Part shown: positions 11,724 to 22,682 of the stretch, in pieces
Layout: every line of letters starts with the position of its first letter
Numbering within the stretch: the stretch's first letter is position 1
Notes under the pieces: model-generated
What the model was told of the DNA's origin: nothing
The model's input: the letters and a program-made list of their open reading frames with translations, nothing else
Database searches by the model: none
Assembly: GCA_951812925.1 (NCBI GenBank)
Contig: OX638368.1
Span: forward strand, 149,406,492 to 149,470,491
Length of the DNA: 64,000 nt
Reading direction: 5' to 3'
Source: Calliopum simillimum
Lineage: Eukaryota > Arthropoda > Insecta > Diptera > Lauxaniidae
Made by a program: the position numbers and the translations under genes

Positions 11724-14700
11724 CTAAAGGAAATTTTTAAATTTAAAGATAAGCGGTGGTATTTTTTTTAAATTTTTTGTCTCAAAGAGTACTAGCAGCT
11801 ACGATCATTCTTTCAATATTTTCTTTCTATTTTGAAAGCCTAATTCTAGGCAATGAATTATGGTATGCTATAAAATTATGCTATTTGAATCAAAATTTCT
11901 AATGATTTTTCAACAAATCTCTGACATGATCGGCTGACATACATAGCATTATGATTTTATTAATTATACCTGGTGTCCCATTAAATAATTATGAAATTTT
12001 AAAAGATTACAACACTTAGCACTTAGCATTTCTAGCATTAAAATAGATAAGTTTTCTTACTCGAAAGAATGATTATATAAATCTTTTACATACATCTAGC
12101 TTACAATATAAGTACATTACCTTACTGCCGCCACTACTTAGTGCGCGATATAAAACAAAAGCAAGTGGTACACCAACAAGCACTATGGCAACTTTCCAAC
12201 CCCATGGATTTTCCGTCATGAAAGTCACAATTTTATTCATGAATGTTTCCTAAAGGTTTGAAAAATAAACAAAAAAACGTGCAAAGGTGCAAATTAATGT
12301 TATAGTGAGAACTAGCAATACTCTAAAGAGATGTGTTTCATTAGCCATACATTTTAGTTTTTAGAAAATACTTTATATTATGTTTTCTTGTAAATAAACC
12401 TCTTTGGCGCGTCTATACAAGTAATAGACGTAACAGCTCGCCGGTATGAGCAGATACAAAAAGTATAAGGCCCACCAGCCTGGTTTATAATTCATACGTT
12501 TCATTAAACGATGAAAGAAGGTTTTCTTGTCATTGCATAAATTTAGTTTTTTATTTTAATTAACATTTTTTTTCTGCATAACAAATTAACTTACCGATTC
12601 CTTATCGATGTATTTACGTTTTATATCAAATGATTTGGAAGCAAAATCATCAGCAACAGCCAAGTCATCAGTTATGATTAAATTATCGAAAAGTATATCG
12701 CTAGACATGGACCAAAGTTCAATACCAATGGCAGACTGAAATTAAGCAATATTCGAGATAAATTTGTAGTTGTGGTAAATTTTTTGCGTTTACTTACAAT
12801 TGGTGTCATCTTGAATGGTGTCAAATCTTCAAAGTAATCTGGATTGGGTATTTTACGTGCCGCCCATTTACCTTGATAATTGGGATTATCAATAAGTGGA
12901 GCACGCCATTTACCTTTGTATTCCTTGTTCGTTACTAGTGGCGCTTTCCATTGACCACAGCCAGCAACTTTTTCACAAACTGGATTATCAACTAAAGGTG
13001 GTTCCCATTCGCCATCGATTTCAGTATCCCAATCTTCGGGTTTGAAAGCAGTGGGATCTGCGATATTAGAAGTGATTAGTTAATATTAATAAAAAAGCAA
13101 TGTTAATTTCACACATACCCGGTATCATTTCAGGTTCATCATCTAACCAACCATCTGGCTTTACAGCTGTTGCATCTGGTATTTGTGGTGGAGCATCATC
13201 ATCCCAATCATCAGGCTTATGGGACGAAGGGTCAGGAATCTGCCGAGAGATATAAAGATAATTGAATTAAAATATTCAATTTAACGACAATGCACATTCT
13301 TTTTATTTATATTTTAAAGTCAAAAAAACGTTTTTGGGCATTCACTTGACTTAACCGGAACAATTTTTATTGGGGGTTATTGTGAATAAATAGATATTCC
13401 CGGAGAATGCATGGTGGTCTGAAAACAATTCCCCGGGAATATTTTTTATTCACGATAACCCCTATTATTAAAGCGTCTTCAAGACAACAAACTTATGTAT
13501 TTTCTATACTTATATCAGCGGGACAAAATAATTTTGTAAGTTGAACTTTTGCAACTTAGTTCTTTTTTTGTAGAGCAGTAAGGTTAAACGGGCTGCCCAG
13601 TAAGCAAGGGATTATGCACCAAGGTTTTCTTATTGTTGTACTATAGCAGACGGCTCTGCTATTCCCAAATCAACTTATATTCTTTAATAAATGAATTCTT
13701 GTGTGCACTAAGTCCCCGACAATATCGAAAAGTAACCACTCAACCGTATTAACCTGCTCCAACACTTTCCACCTAATCCTTAAAGCAACAGCTTCTGCAG
13801 AAGTCATTGTCCTCAAGAGGTATGAGCGGAAATCAACACAGCAGACGAATAGTTCACTTGGTAACACTACATGTTAAAAATGCTTTTAACAGCGCCAGAT
13901 GATCGGTGCTCTGGAAAACAGTTTTCTGGTTCCCGAATATCTGCGAAAAATGGTACGTAGTTTACTCAACAACAGAACTCTAGTTTACGATAGAAATAGC
14001 GGCATGCGTCACACACAAATAACGGGTGTTGCGGCGCAAGGCTCCATTTTTGGTCCAGATCTTTGGAAAATTTGCTACGACACCTATTTGGGTGGTTACG
14101 CAGATGACATTGCAGCTGTAATAACGGTCAGAAATACTGACGAGGCTCAACGGAAGCTAAGCCAAATGATGATACGCGAGCACATATGGCTGAATGACAA
14201 CGATCTCAAGCTAGCTACTGAAAAAATAGAGTTGCTTATCCTTACCAAAAAGCACATACCGTTGGAAATTCCTATGATTACACTTTCGGAAACGTATACA
14301 ACGAAGAAACTGGTTAAATATCTGAGTTTCAGGTTTAACTCCAAGCTGTCCTACTACTTGCAGATTCAACATGCGGCTACTAAAGGAGGTCAAGCGACGG
14401 CATTGCTGCCAAGATTATTGGCAAACATTATTTGACCAACTGCCAGCAAACGAAAGCTTTTGATGGCTACTATGCAATCAGTCTTGATATACAGAAGAAC
14501 TTGCAAAAAATAGCAGCACTACGCGTAGCGTCGTCGTACCGCACTGTTTCAAAGCTTGCGGTGCTGGTAATCAGTCGAACAATACCAGTAGACTTGCTGA
14601 TCCTGGAGCGTCAAAGACTGTGGACGCAGAAAAACCAACTGGTATGCCAGTGGACAGCGCAAGATGTCAGGGCTCAGATCTTACAAAGCTGGCAAGAAAG

Positions 14701-17700
14701 ATGCCAAAATGAAACCTCTGATGCTGGACAGCGCGGCTAATACACCAAGTTAGACAGGAAGTTAAACCATTACATAACGCAGCTGCTATCAGGACATGGA
14801 TATGAATTTGGAAATTCTTAAACAAGGCAACAAAGACAGATAGCCCAGATGCAAAACTCGACGATGTGAAACGTACGTTCTTCAACTGCAGAAATTGGGC
14901 GGAGAGAAGACGGAAGCTGCACGATCGCGTTGGTCCACTTACAGTACATAGAAAACATCATAACAACTATGCTGATAAGCGAAGAAAATTGGTTACTAAG
15001 TAATTGGAGTAATTAGAGTATACGGTCTCTACATATCGTCTAATAATTACTTCGCTTAAAGAAGAGAGACCTTGCTGCTTATCAAGCTGCCAGAAGTCAA
15101 GAAATCCTTTCAAATTCAAAAAAAAAATTCAAAAGTTTCTTCTTTGGTGGGGGTCTCTTTGGGGGGAGCTGTTTGTCTTGACTGGGACCATTAGTATTCG
15201 TCATGGCAGAGATCGCTGTCAGTAGGACCTCGTTCGTCTTCGGCTAAGGCTCAAGTCCTGTAGTGATTTCTCCCCTCTCTGCATCCCTTATTTACTAAAA
15301 TAAAAAATAAAGATGGTGGCAAGAGCTGCTGAAGCACTACTTAGCCCCTCTCTCTTATAGGAGAAATATAACGGAAGCCTAAAGATGGCAAATGAAATGC
15401 CTTAAAGGGAACCCCTCTGATTCAATGCCAAGAACGGTTTCCCAAGGGCGAGGTTTTTCCGATGAAAAGGAGGTGTTTTAGTCGGTAGTACGTTTAGGAG
15501 AGTCCGACACGACGGACACCGGTGACAATCAGTCCAAAGAGAGCAAATGCTTTTTCACCACTCATCTGTAGAAAAAAAAAGACAGTCCGTACACTCATTA
15601 TCAAAAAATAAAGTCAATTTCTAGCAAACTCGTCGGCTTTCACATTTGCCTCAGTAAAACTTGGAGATTTTTGGCATCTAGTCACGACCAGAGTAAAAAA
15701 CGATAACTTCCGCTTGAAAGCCACTTCAGTAGGTTGGTAGTTTAAGAGAAAATAGTCTTCATATTTTTGCTATTAATATTACCTTTTCACGCTCATCCCA
15801 ATCCTTAGGTTTTTTGTCTTCGGGGTCATCAATTTCACTTGGTGGATTAACTGCAGGCGAAAAATCACTAAGTAGCGAACCCTGATTGATGATTTTGTGA
15901 TCGACACGTATTTCAAATGTATTGTCAGGTCGTACAATTAATGCGTACAAATGTGGAAGTTTGTCTTTGAAAGGTTCTTCCAGGCGATCCCTGTGGAGAA
16001 AATGATAAAATCAAAATAAATAATAAATAATTTTGTAAATCAAACCAACAGCGGCCATTCAACCGTAAAATCAAAAATATACTGAAATAATTTGGTAGCC
16101 TTACAAGAATACGAGAATGTTAAAATCAATAAGTGTCAAAATTGTTATTACTTATTTCGATGATTTTCACTGCGTTTCTCAATTTACGAATTTTTATTCA
16201 ATTTTTGTTTACTACGTTTAACACTCACTTTGGTCTACGGCAATGTTTTTCCGATATGCTGCCATTAATAGGATTAACATGACGGAAAATGAAATGCAAT
16301 TTGAAGTCGTTGCCACATTTGTCTGGGCCAAACATAATGGTGTAGGGTGTTTTATCATTGAACTGCGAAAATTGTGTGTTGTATGGGTGGATGAATTTGG
16401 ATTGAGAAAATATGATGAAAACGAAAAGTAAGAGAGAGAAAAAAGAAAACAATATTATAGTAATACTTAAAAAAGATATTTCATCGCAGCACTTACCTTG
16501 GTAAGGTCGTCGGTATTTTTACCAGCGGATAGCAACTTGATGTAAGAACCACCACACTCTTGACCCTCCTGTAATAAGAAAAAAAGAAGAAAACCGAGAA
16601 CATTTAAATGCATGAATTCAGTCAAGAGGAAATCATTAATTGGCTTATTTTTGACGTAGCGTTGTTGTGTAAAATGTGTCTGCTGACGTAATTTTCTCTC
16701 TCGTCTAGCAACAAGATTTATATTAATTCCGTATTTTTTCTTAGTGTATTGTGGAAGGTGCTGTTTTACTCACCTGCATGGTTACTTCGTATTGCACTAC
16801 AAGCGGTTTTTCTCCCTTAAACGTGAATGGCTTACTTAAACGTGTTGCAATCGCAGCATGCTTTGCTTTAGATTTCAAGACTAATCCAATATCATTATTC
16901 CAAACAATTCTTTGTGGTGCCTCCCATTTCCATATACCATCATATTTAGCGATTTCCTCGGCGATGTCGTCTTTTTTTGCCTGTGATTTTATCCAACGCT
17001 TGCTTGATTCTTCAATATTATCAAAATGATCGGCGAAATAAAATTGTTGTGGATCATATTTTGGACTTTCATACGGAAGTTCTTCTACGGGCGCAGAGGT
17101 TTCTTCAGAGGAGCTTTGGGTATTTGAATCATCCTACAGACATGTATTAAATATTTCATTAGTTTTTCATGATAAAAGTGAAATTACAAATAATCTCGCT
17201 CAGTCACATTTTCCTCAATTCCTAAAAAAAGTGTTCTAAACTGATTATGGTAATTACAGAATTAAAATGTGCTACATCTTTTTAGTACTTTGCTAACTAG
17301 AGCTTGCTTTTATGAGGGACTATAACTATGCGCAGATGCTTCTAATGGTAAGTATAAAATGAAACCAACTATCAACTTTCAAAAGTGTTCTCAATTTATT
17401 TACAGAGTATTTATATAAAATTTCTCTTAAAACTAAATAGATTCATAATTACAGATTTTTCCTTAAAACTAGATAGATTCCTAAAATAATACATATGTTA
17501 TAATGTATGTTTATTGCGGTTAATGTGATAAAAACATCCCTTGCATCCATATAGCTAAGTGCACATTCGTATGTTTAAGTGCACATTCGTATGTTTAAGT
17601 GCACCTACTTTTCATTGCAACCAGATGTGTTTGATTTTCGCTAACCGATGGTAATAGTTGGTAATTCGTTGGTTATAAGTTTGTTCGGTATACCTGCTTT

Positions 17701-20700
17701 TCAACTCGACATACCTCTTTTCCAACTCCAGGTATGCAAGAACCGAACATACCTCAGCTTCTTTATGCATTGGTATCGATAGCATGTTTATTATTGAACA
17801 GTAAGCATCAATACGAGGTATGTCAAAATTTTAATTTGTTATATTGGAAAAATATAAATTTGAATTTTGTCAACGATTTAAATTGAATTATTTACTGACC
17901 TAAAGCTCATCTAACACAACTAAAGGTATGTCAAAATGTTTTAAAAACCGTGAAAGTTATTTTGATGATATTCGGTAGGTATGTTCTAGACATGGATGTC
18001 ATGTATTGGACCAATATCAGGTGGTATTCAAATAGTACCACTCCCATCTTTTAAAAACTGAATAATTTGGTACATTTACAATACAATCGATACATACTTT
18101 CGCGCGGTTCTATCGCTTTTTTTTTTTTTTGATGCAGTTCGAATATTTTCGACTTTTTGACATGTTTTTCGATGTTCAAGACTTTTTCCATGTTATATGA
18201 TACCTAATGTATTTATTCGATAGTTTCGATTCAATTTTTGCACTTTTTAGTCTTTTCCAATACTTTTAATCCTTTCGGTAATATAACATACGACTTTTCT
18301 CAATGGTGTAAATACTTTATTACGTTTTTCAATACTATCTGAAACCTTTTACCATTTTTTCTGTTTTTTGACAATTTAATTTTTTTTTCGATACCATTCG
18401 ATACTTTTCCCGTTTTTTCTTATTATTACTCTTACTTGGTACATAAACAGTTAAAGATAAAAAAGATCAAATTAAAAGATCGACTGAGCAGAGATCAGTC
18501 TCCAGGTACTATAATATTATAAGCACAATGCTAACTAAGTTTCTTGTCTAAGTATTTATAAAGGTATTCACGATCTAGAGTAACGTCCTGAGTAACAGAG
18601 TAACAGGGTAACAGTGCAAAACCACAACAACAAAATATAAATAAGTTACTCTGTTACTCTTTTACCCTTTTAGTCAAGCTATTTTCTAGTGTAAAATAAT
18701 CTTACACTTTTGCCTTATTTTTACTATTTCTATTTCTATACAAACGTTTGAACTTGTTTATCATCGAGAGACAATTCTCGCTCATCAAAAATAAAAATTA
18801 GAATGAGAGCAAAATATTCATCTGAAACGTTTTTTTTCTTTGTTTGTTGTCAGCTAAAATTATTTTTAGAAACAAAAAGCAAATATACGTGCAAAGTATT
18901 GAGTATGCTCAGTATTCAGAGTAACTAAGTGCACTTTTACCCTGTTACTCAGCTCGTTACTCCAGATCGTGAATAACTATTATGATATTTTTTATCATAA
19001 AAATTTCGTAATTATCTCGACTTAATTCACCCTTTTAATCCATTTGGAGATCAGACTTCAAGTGGATAAGCGCATCGTTACAAAAGTTGAATGTACCCTG
19101 ATAAATTAAGGTATATAATGAAAAATTGGTTGGCAACTGACGCGGCCTTGAAATTTCACTCCAAACGCGCCCTTTAAAGTTACACTTAGATAAATGATTC
19201 AGACTAAAAATGTGTTACATTTAAAAACAAACAAAAAATTAAGATAAGCAGAACGTGAATAATATAAGCTTAACATTATAAACTACGATAAGTCTGCTGA
19301 GCAATGATTTATCGAATCAAATCTTTTATATTAGGACGGAAGATAAGAAGACGTGCTCAAGTAAAAGTTAAACATGGTTGCCAAATACCGCACAGTTTGC
19401 TGATTAAAAACTAATGAAGTTACCGAACATTTTTTACTTATTAGCATTACTTTAAATTTTGCAGGATTTAAACAAAGCTGGTTGTCGTTAGACCATTTAT
19501 AAACCGAAGCGAAATCAACGTTCAGCTGCTTCTGTCAACCTACTAGCCGGGCGACTGATTATAAGTTACACATCATTTGCGTACATATGCACGGTGCAAT
19601 GTTTGGCGATTCGTGAGAATTCATTTACAAAGAGTGAATAAAATAAAGGCCCCAATACTGATCCCTGGGAATCACCATCTTGGATGGGAAGAATGCTGGA
19701 AGAGGAACTTTGAGTAACCACACACTGTTTTCTGTTGCTCAAATAAGAGGCGATGAGCTTAGCAGAGGGCTTCGAAAACCTAAAATTTTCCCGAAGTTTA
19801 CTATAAAGCAGGGACTGTTTAACCTTGTCAAATGCCTTAGAGAAATTTTATAATGCCAAATAAGATATTTGCCAACTTTCAATGCTTTTCGCAGTTCATC
19901 TACGACATACACAAGTACCGTTCGGCAGCTATGTTTTGATCAAAAACCTGATTGCTGGTTGCTAAGTAGTTTGTTTTTATTAAGAAACTTTCGCCTGCAG
20001 TGCATTTTTCAAAAACTTTTGATAAAAATGAAACTATGGCCACTGGACGAAAGTCGGTTAAAGGTGGCATCGTTTTCGGGATTGCTATAACTTTGGAAGT
20101 TTTCCAATGGCTCGGAAAATTTGATGTTATTATTGAATTTAAGATATGTATTATGAAGTTAATAACAAATGGAAATCAAATTCTTATGAATTTCGGGTCA
20201 AGTAAATCTTACCCGGTGGAATTTGACTTAATATATGAAAAAGCCACAAAAACATGTTCTGATATTCTCTAAAAAAGGCAGTTATCAATTTCATCAAGTG
20301 TGTCCTCAGCAATGACGTTATTAAGATCCTCAGCAGTTGTGGAAGAGGTTGTAACAGACACAAACTTAGAATTAATGAGATCAAAATCAAGATAATGTGA
20401 AATCGCTGTTGATTGTTTGTCAATGCCCATCTTTTTCAAAAATTATCATACATTTGTATTCAAGTGTCTCAACTTTGTTTTATAATATTATGCTTTCGCG
20501 TTTTTAATTTTTAGTGTAACAATATTTCTAACGGTTTTGAACTTTTTTAAGAATTAAGGAATTTTAAATCTGTTCCATTTTTTATATGTCGTGTCACGTA
20601 TTCTCTTATGTCGCTTTATTTTCTCCGTTAGCCAGATTGGTCACCTGACCGTCTACCTGACTCATATAATAAATGCTACTCCAAATGAATTATAAATGTT

Positions 20701-22156
20701 TGCGGTCTGACGTACGGTTTTTGAGATACTACTACCGTAATATTATTTCCTTAGTATGTTACTCAAAGTATGGGTAATGACACATATTTCGAAAAATTAA
20801 AATGATCTAAATTTTCGAAGTCATATCTTTCAGATTTAAAAATTTCATGCAATTATTTCACAGCTTGTAAGAATACATTCATTTGACACCAAAATTTTTC
20901 AAATCCATTCAAGGGTTCCCAATTTGTAGTGGTTTCGTTTTTTGAGTTTGAAAGGTTGATTGTGTCGCTAAAGTCAACTTAACTGGCCGTCCACATATGC
21001 AGTTTTACCTCAAGACTAACCTGCGCAAACCAGTTTGTGCAGGTAAGTCTGTATGAGTGCGCAGGTAAGTTCAATCTATCGCTTTAATTTCACTCTTCAA
21101 ATTCATTTATATTGCATTTGATAGTATTGTCATAAAAGTTATGAATTTGTTCGTTAATCTATTTTGAAAATATGTAAAAGAAAAAAACAATTCAGATGGT
21201 TCCTCGAGAAACGTTTGCTACCGCGAGGGAAATTGGGGGAAACTTTATATTACCTACGTAAAACAAAACTTGGGAAAAAGCGGGAACATAAATAAAACAC
21301 GGCGGTTTCAATAAACACTATGTACTTTATTGCTCGAGTAATAATTCAGTATTGAACTTAGAATTTAAAACTAAGACTAAGAGAGAGCGCCAAGCCACCA
21401 GTGTTGCCATCGTCGGTCAAACTTGACGAAGAATGTAGTATGTTCAGTCTAGGTGCAAATACAGATGAAAATAAAAAGTTTGCCGCACAGACTTGCCTGT
21501 GTCGTGTGGACGCGATAAAAAAAGAATGCGCAAACTCTCTAGTTTACACGAATTAGGCTTGCACAAGTAAGACTGTACATGTGGATGGCCCTTAACACTT
21601 TCGCTTTAATTTTTACCAACAAAACGCTATTTCTTCGAAAAAAACGGGTCCATATTCATTTCACTCATATACAAATTTAACTTGCTATTAAAACTAAATT
21701 TAATAAAGAGGTGGCAACCCTGAACAACAAATGCACTTATCATTGATGAATTGAGGTTAAAAACGAAGTGAAAATAATTGAAATAAAAATTTTTTCTAAA
21801 TTAAATAAAGAATCTTTAAATTTTAAATAAGATCCTACCTAGTCTATTGGAAACAAATTTATCGAAAAGTCTAATTAAACTTTCAGCTGTAGAATTGTTT
21901 TAGACGATGACGTGGTCCAATTTTTTGGGTTACTCAACATGTAACGACCCTTAATTGATTTTAATTGCCCAACTTCCTATGAGCTAAAGTTATTTTGACT
22001 TACTTCCAAATCTTCAACGCTGCTAATCTCCACACCTGCATCATCATCATCGAAATCTTGCTCACTGTTTGCCTGCGACGAAAGTGGCGCTCCAACGAAA
22101 AGTAGCACTGTTAGTAATAGCGCCGCGCTACACAATTCCAAGTGTTTTCTTCGCAT
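11360..22156 (-). CDS. Cnx99A: Calnexin, ER lectin chaperone (12 coding exons)
   Basis: Calnexin is a membrane-bound ER lectin that holds monoglucosylated glycoproteins for folding. Coding exons in transcript order: 22004-22156, 16774-17133, 16497-16568, 16229-16362, 15783-15990, 13119-13239, 12798-13057, 12595-12735, 12400-12525, 12121-12249, 11475-11723, 11360-11416. All introns are GT-AG and phases join cleanly, giving 2010 bp and 669 residues if all exons are used; human calnexin is near 590. An N-terminal signal peptide is followed by an acidic stretch. The lectin domain shows [12 protein letters not shown] and [12 protein letters not shown], with the conserved cysteine pair and sugar-contact Tyr, Lys and Met. 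The P-domain has four KPxDW-type motifs, then GEWEPP and GKW repeats; GIELWSMSS closes the lectin fold. Two alternative-looking transmembrane exons follow, then an acidic/Ser-rich tail ending in a basic [10 protein letters not shown]. The symbol is that of the D. melanogaster orthologue and is assigned by similarity. Exon edges come from splice sites and family conservation. Confidence 0.95.
12121..12249 (-). CDS. Cnx99A: Calnexin exon 10: transmembrane exon, version B
   Basis: This 129-bp exon is phase 0 at both ends and encodes 43 residues. [20 protein letters not shown] matches the usual calnexin pattern of PW-W followed by a proline-kinked hydrophobic helix. It aligns without gaps to exon 9, with shared T, F, M, P, W, P and Y at equal positions. 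Joining both exons would give two helices and place the acidic tail in the ER lumen, which conflicts with calnexin topology. Mutually exclusive splicing is therefore the preferred reading. Confidence 0.87.
12400..12525 (-). CDS. Cnx99A: Calnexin exon 9: transmembrane exon, version A
   Basis: This 126-bp exon is phase 0 at both ends and encodes 42 residues. They consist of a short amphipathic lead, KPGWW, a hydrophobic span ([19 protein letters not shown]) and a basic stop-transfer RRAKE. It occupies the position of the single transmembrane helix of calnexin. The next exon encodes a second, gap-free alignable version of the same segment, so the two are probably alternatives. The acceptor is ACAAG before AAAACC. 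The donor GTTTAT is weaker than the other donors in the gene, which fits regulated use. Confidence 0.85.
12798..15990 (-). CDS. Cnx99A: Calnexin exons 5-7: P-domain arm
   Basis: These three exons (15783-15990, 13119-13239, 12798-13057) encode about residues 240-436. Type-1 repeats are visible in order: [45 protein letters not shown] and [15 protein letters not shown]. Type-2 repeats then follow ([41 protein letters not shown]). In known calnexins this hairpin arm recruits ERp57 and cyclophilin B. A cysteine pair ([13 protein letters not shown]) fits the P-domain disulfide. The 2.5 kb intron between exons 5 and 6 holds a LINE fragment in the opposite orientation. Exons 6 and 7 join in phase 1, splitting an Asp codon. 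Confidence 0.93.
13371..13465. mobile_element. Short hairpin MITE in calnexin intron 5
   Basis: GGGGTTATTGTGAATAAATA on the left pairs with TATTTTTTATTCACGATAAC followed by CCCC on the right, giving a near-complete hairpin of about 95 bp. A possible TATT direct repeat flanks it. Confidence 0.6.
13850..15590 (+). pseudogene. R1-clade-like LINE fragment, decayed reverse transcriptase
   Basis: Frames in order give VKNAFNSAR, then [24 protein letters not shown] (the catalytic ADD) and [29 protein letters not shown] and [11 protein letters not shown] follow. These are standard blocks of R1/LOA-type LINE reverse transcriptase and its C-terminus. The reading moves between frames (breaks near 13894 and 14435), the linker before GYADD is shortened, and endonuclease and gag are absent, so it is 5'-truncated and dead. 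The relatively GC-rich stretch 15130-15590 probably belongs to its 3' end, which is inference. It lies in calnexin intron 5, opposite to the gene. Confidence 0.8.
17134..18564. other. Calnexin intron 1, distal part
   Basis: Non-coding intron sequence. A short tandem GTGCACATTCGTATGTTTAA occurs at 17560-17605, with AT-rich filler. No coding motif was seen. Confidence 0.45.
18567..18973. mobile_element. MITE with TTCACGATC termini, TA duplication
   Basis: TTCACGATCTAGAGTAACG at 18567 is mirrored by CGTTACTCCAGATCGTGAA ending at 18973, with TA at 18565-18566 and 18974-18975. Internal GAGTAACAG repeats face each other. It is 407 bp with no open frame of note, in calnexin intron 1. The outer TIR bases are shared with a second element at 29345-29670. 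Confidence 0.75.
19480..20280 (-). pseudogene. Jockey-like LINE reverse transcriptase fragment
   Basis: On the minus strand 20100-19930 reads [18 protein letters not shown] and [13 protein letters not shown]. 19845-19590 then reads [51 protein letters not shown] and MYANDV, all recognised reverse transcriptase blocks of jockey/CR1-type LINEs. The catalytic FADD is changed to YAND. Stops and frame breaks occur between the blocks, and endonuclease and 3' parts are missing. It lies in calnexin intron 1 in the same orientation as the gene. Confidence 0.75.
20983..21591. mobile_element. MITE with TTAA target duplication, piggyBac-like
   Basis: TTAA flanks both ends (20979-20982 and 21592-21595). 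The left terminus CTGGCCGTCCACATATGCAG pairs with the reverse complement of the right terminus, GGGCCATCCACATGTACAG. TTAA duplication is diagnostic of the piggyBac superfamily, but the terminal bases differ from its usual CCC start, so assignment is tentative. It is 609 bp with no transposase. Confidence 0.6.
22004..22156 (-). CDS. Cnx99A: Calnexin coding exon 1: start codon and signal peptide
   Basis: This exon encodes residues 1-51. The start was chosen because the ATG has an AACAAAATG context typical of flies, and because it is followed by charged residues, a hydrophobic core ([15 protein letters not shown]) and a small-residue cleavage region near residue 29. The mature N-terminus is acidic (EQDFDDDD), as in other calnexins. 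The exon ends in phase 0 at a GTAAGT donor. A 4.87 kb transposon-filled intron separates it from exon 2. Confidence 0.9.
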
Positions 22157-22682
22157 TTTGTTGGGTTGATTTCGGGGGCTTCGTTGATTATGTTGTTGTT
22201 ATCGTCGTTGTCACAAGAACTACAATGAACCCAAATCGAACGAAAAAAAAAAATTATTTCCTTTTTCGCTTTTTATTGTATTTTCTCTTATTTCACGAGC
22301 GTTCTATTTATTTCCGAACATTAATTAAATTAAAACACAGCATTTATTGGCGTTATAAAAAATTCTACACATTTTTCTTTATTTTTTTTCTTACCCAACA
22401 AACGCCGCTTTCAGCTGCTTCTTGTTTTACTTCAATAGAAAAGTTGTGAAGAAAAAAATGGTGGAAAACTAAAAAAAAAAGAACAAGACAATGGTGGTGG
22501 AAATTTTTCTCTGCGCTGGAAACTGGATTTTCAGCGTGTGACGTTTGACAGCAACTGTCAGAATAAATGCTTATAGAGGCGCTATTGTGAACACAGGCAC
22601 TTGGTATCATTGTGAATTGGTTTGTTATATGAAACAATAATAAAGGTTGCCAGACGATTTTGCTTGTTATGCTTTGTAGCAT
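22157..22682 (-). promoter_or_regulatory. Calnexin 5' UTR and upstream region
   Basis: About 520 bases lie between the calnexin start codon and the next transposon. No TATA box stands out. On the minus strand a good donor (TTGG before GTAAGAAAA, at 22390-22394) and an acceptor (TTGTAG, at 22220-22221) could bound a 175-base 5' UTR intron at 22220-22394. I see no exact unfolded-protein-response element, although the family is usually ER-stress responsive. RNA evidence would be needed to place the transcription start. Confidence 0.35.

Noticed and set aside
11464..11727. Ser/Ala-rich open frame on the plus strand
   Set aside because: It is the complement of calnexin exon 11, whose acidic repeats yield Ser- and Leu-rich peptide on the other strand.
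12121..12525. A calnexin with two transmembrane helices
   Set aside because: It would move the acidic basic-ended tail into the lumen, against known topology. Duplicated alternative exons explain the data better.
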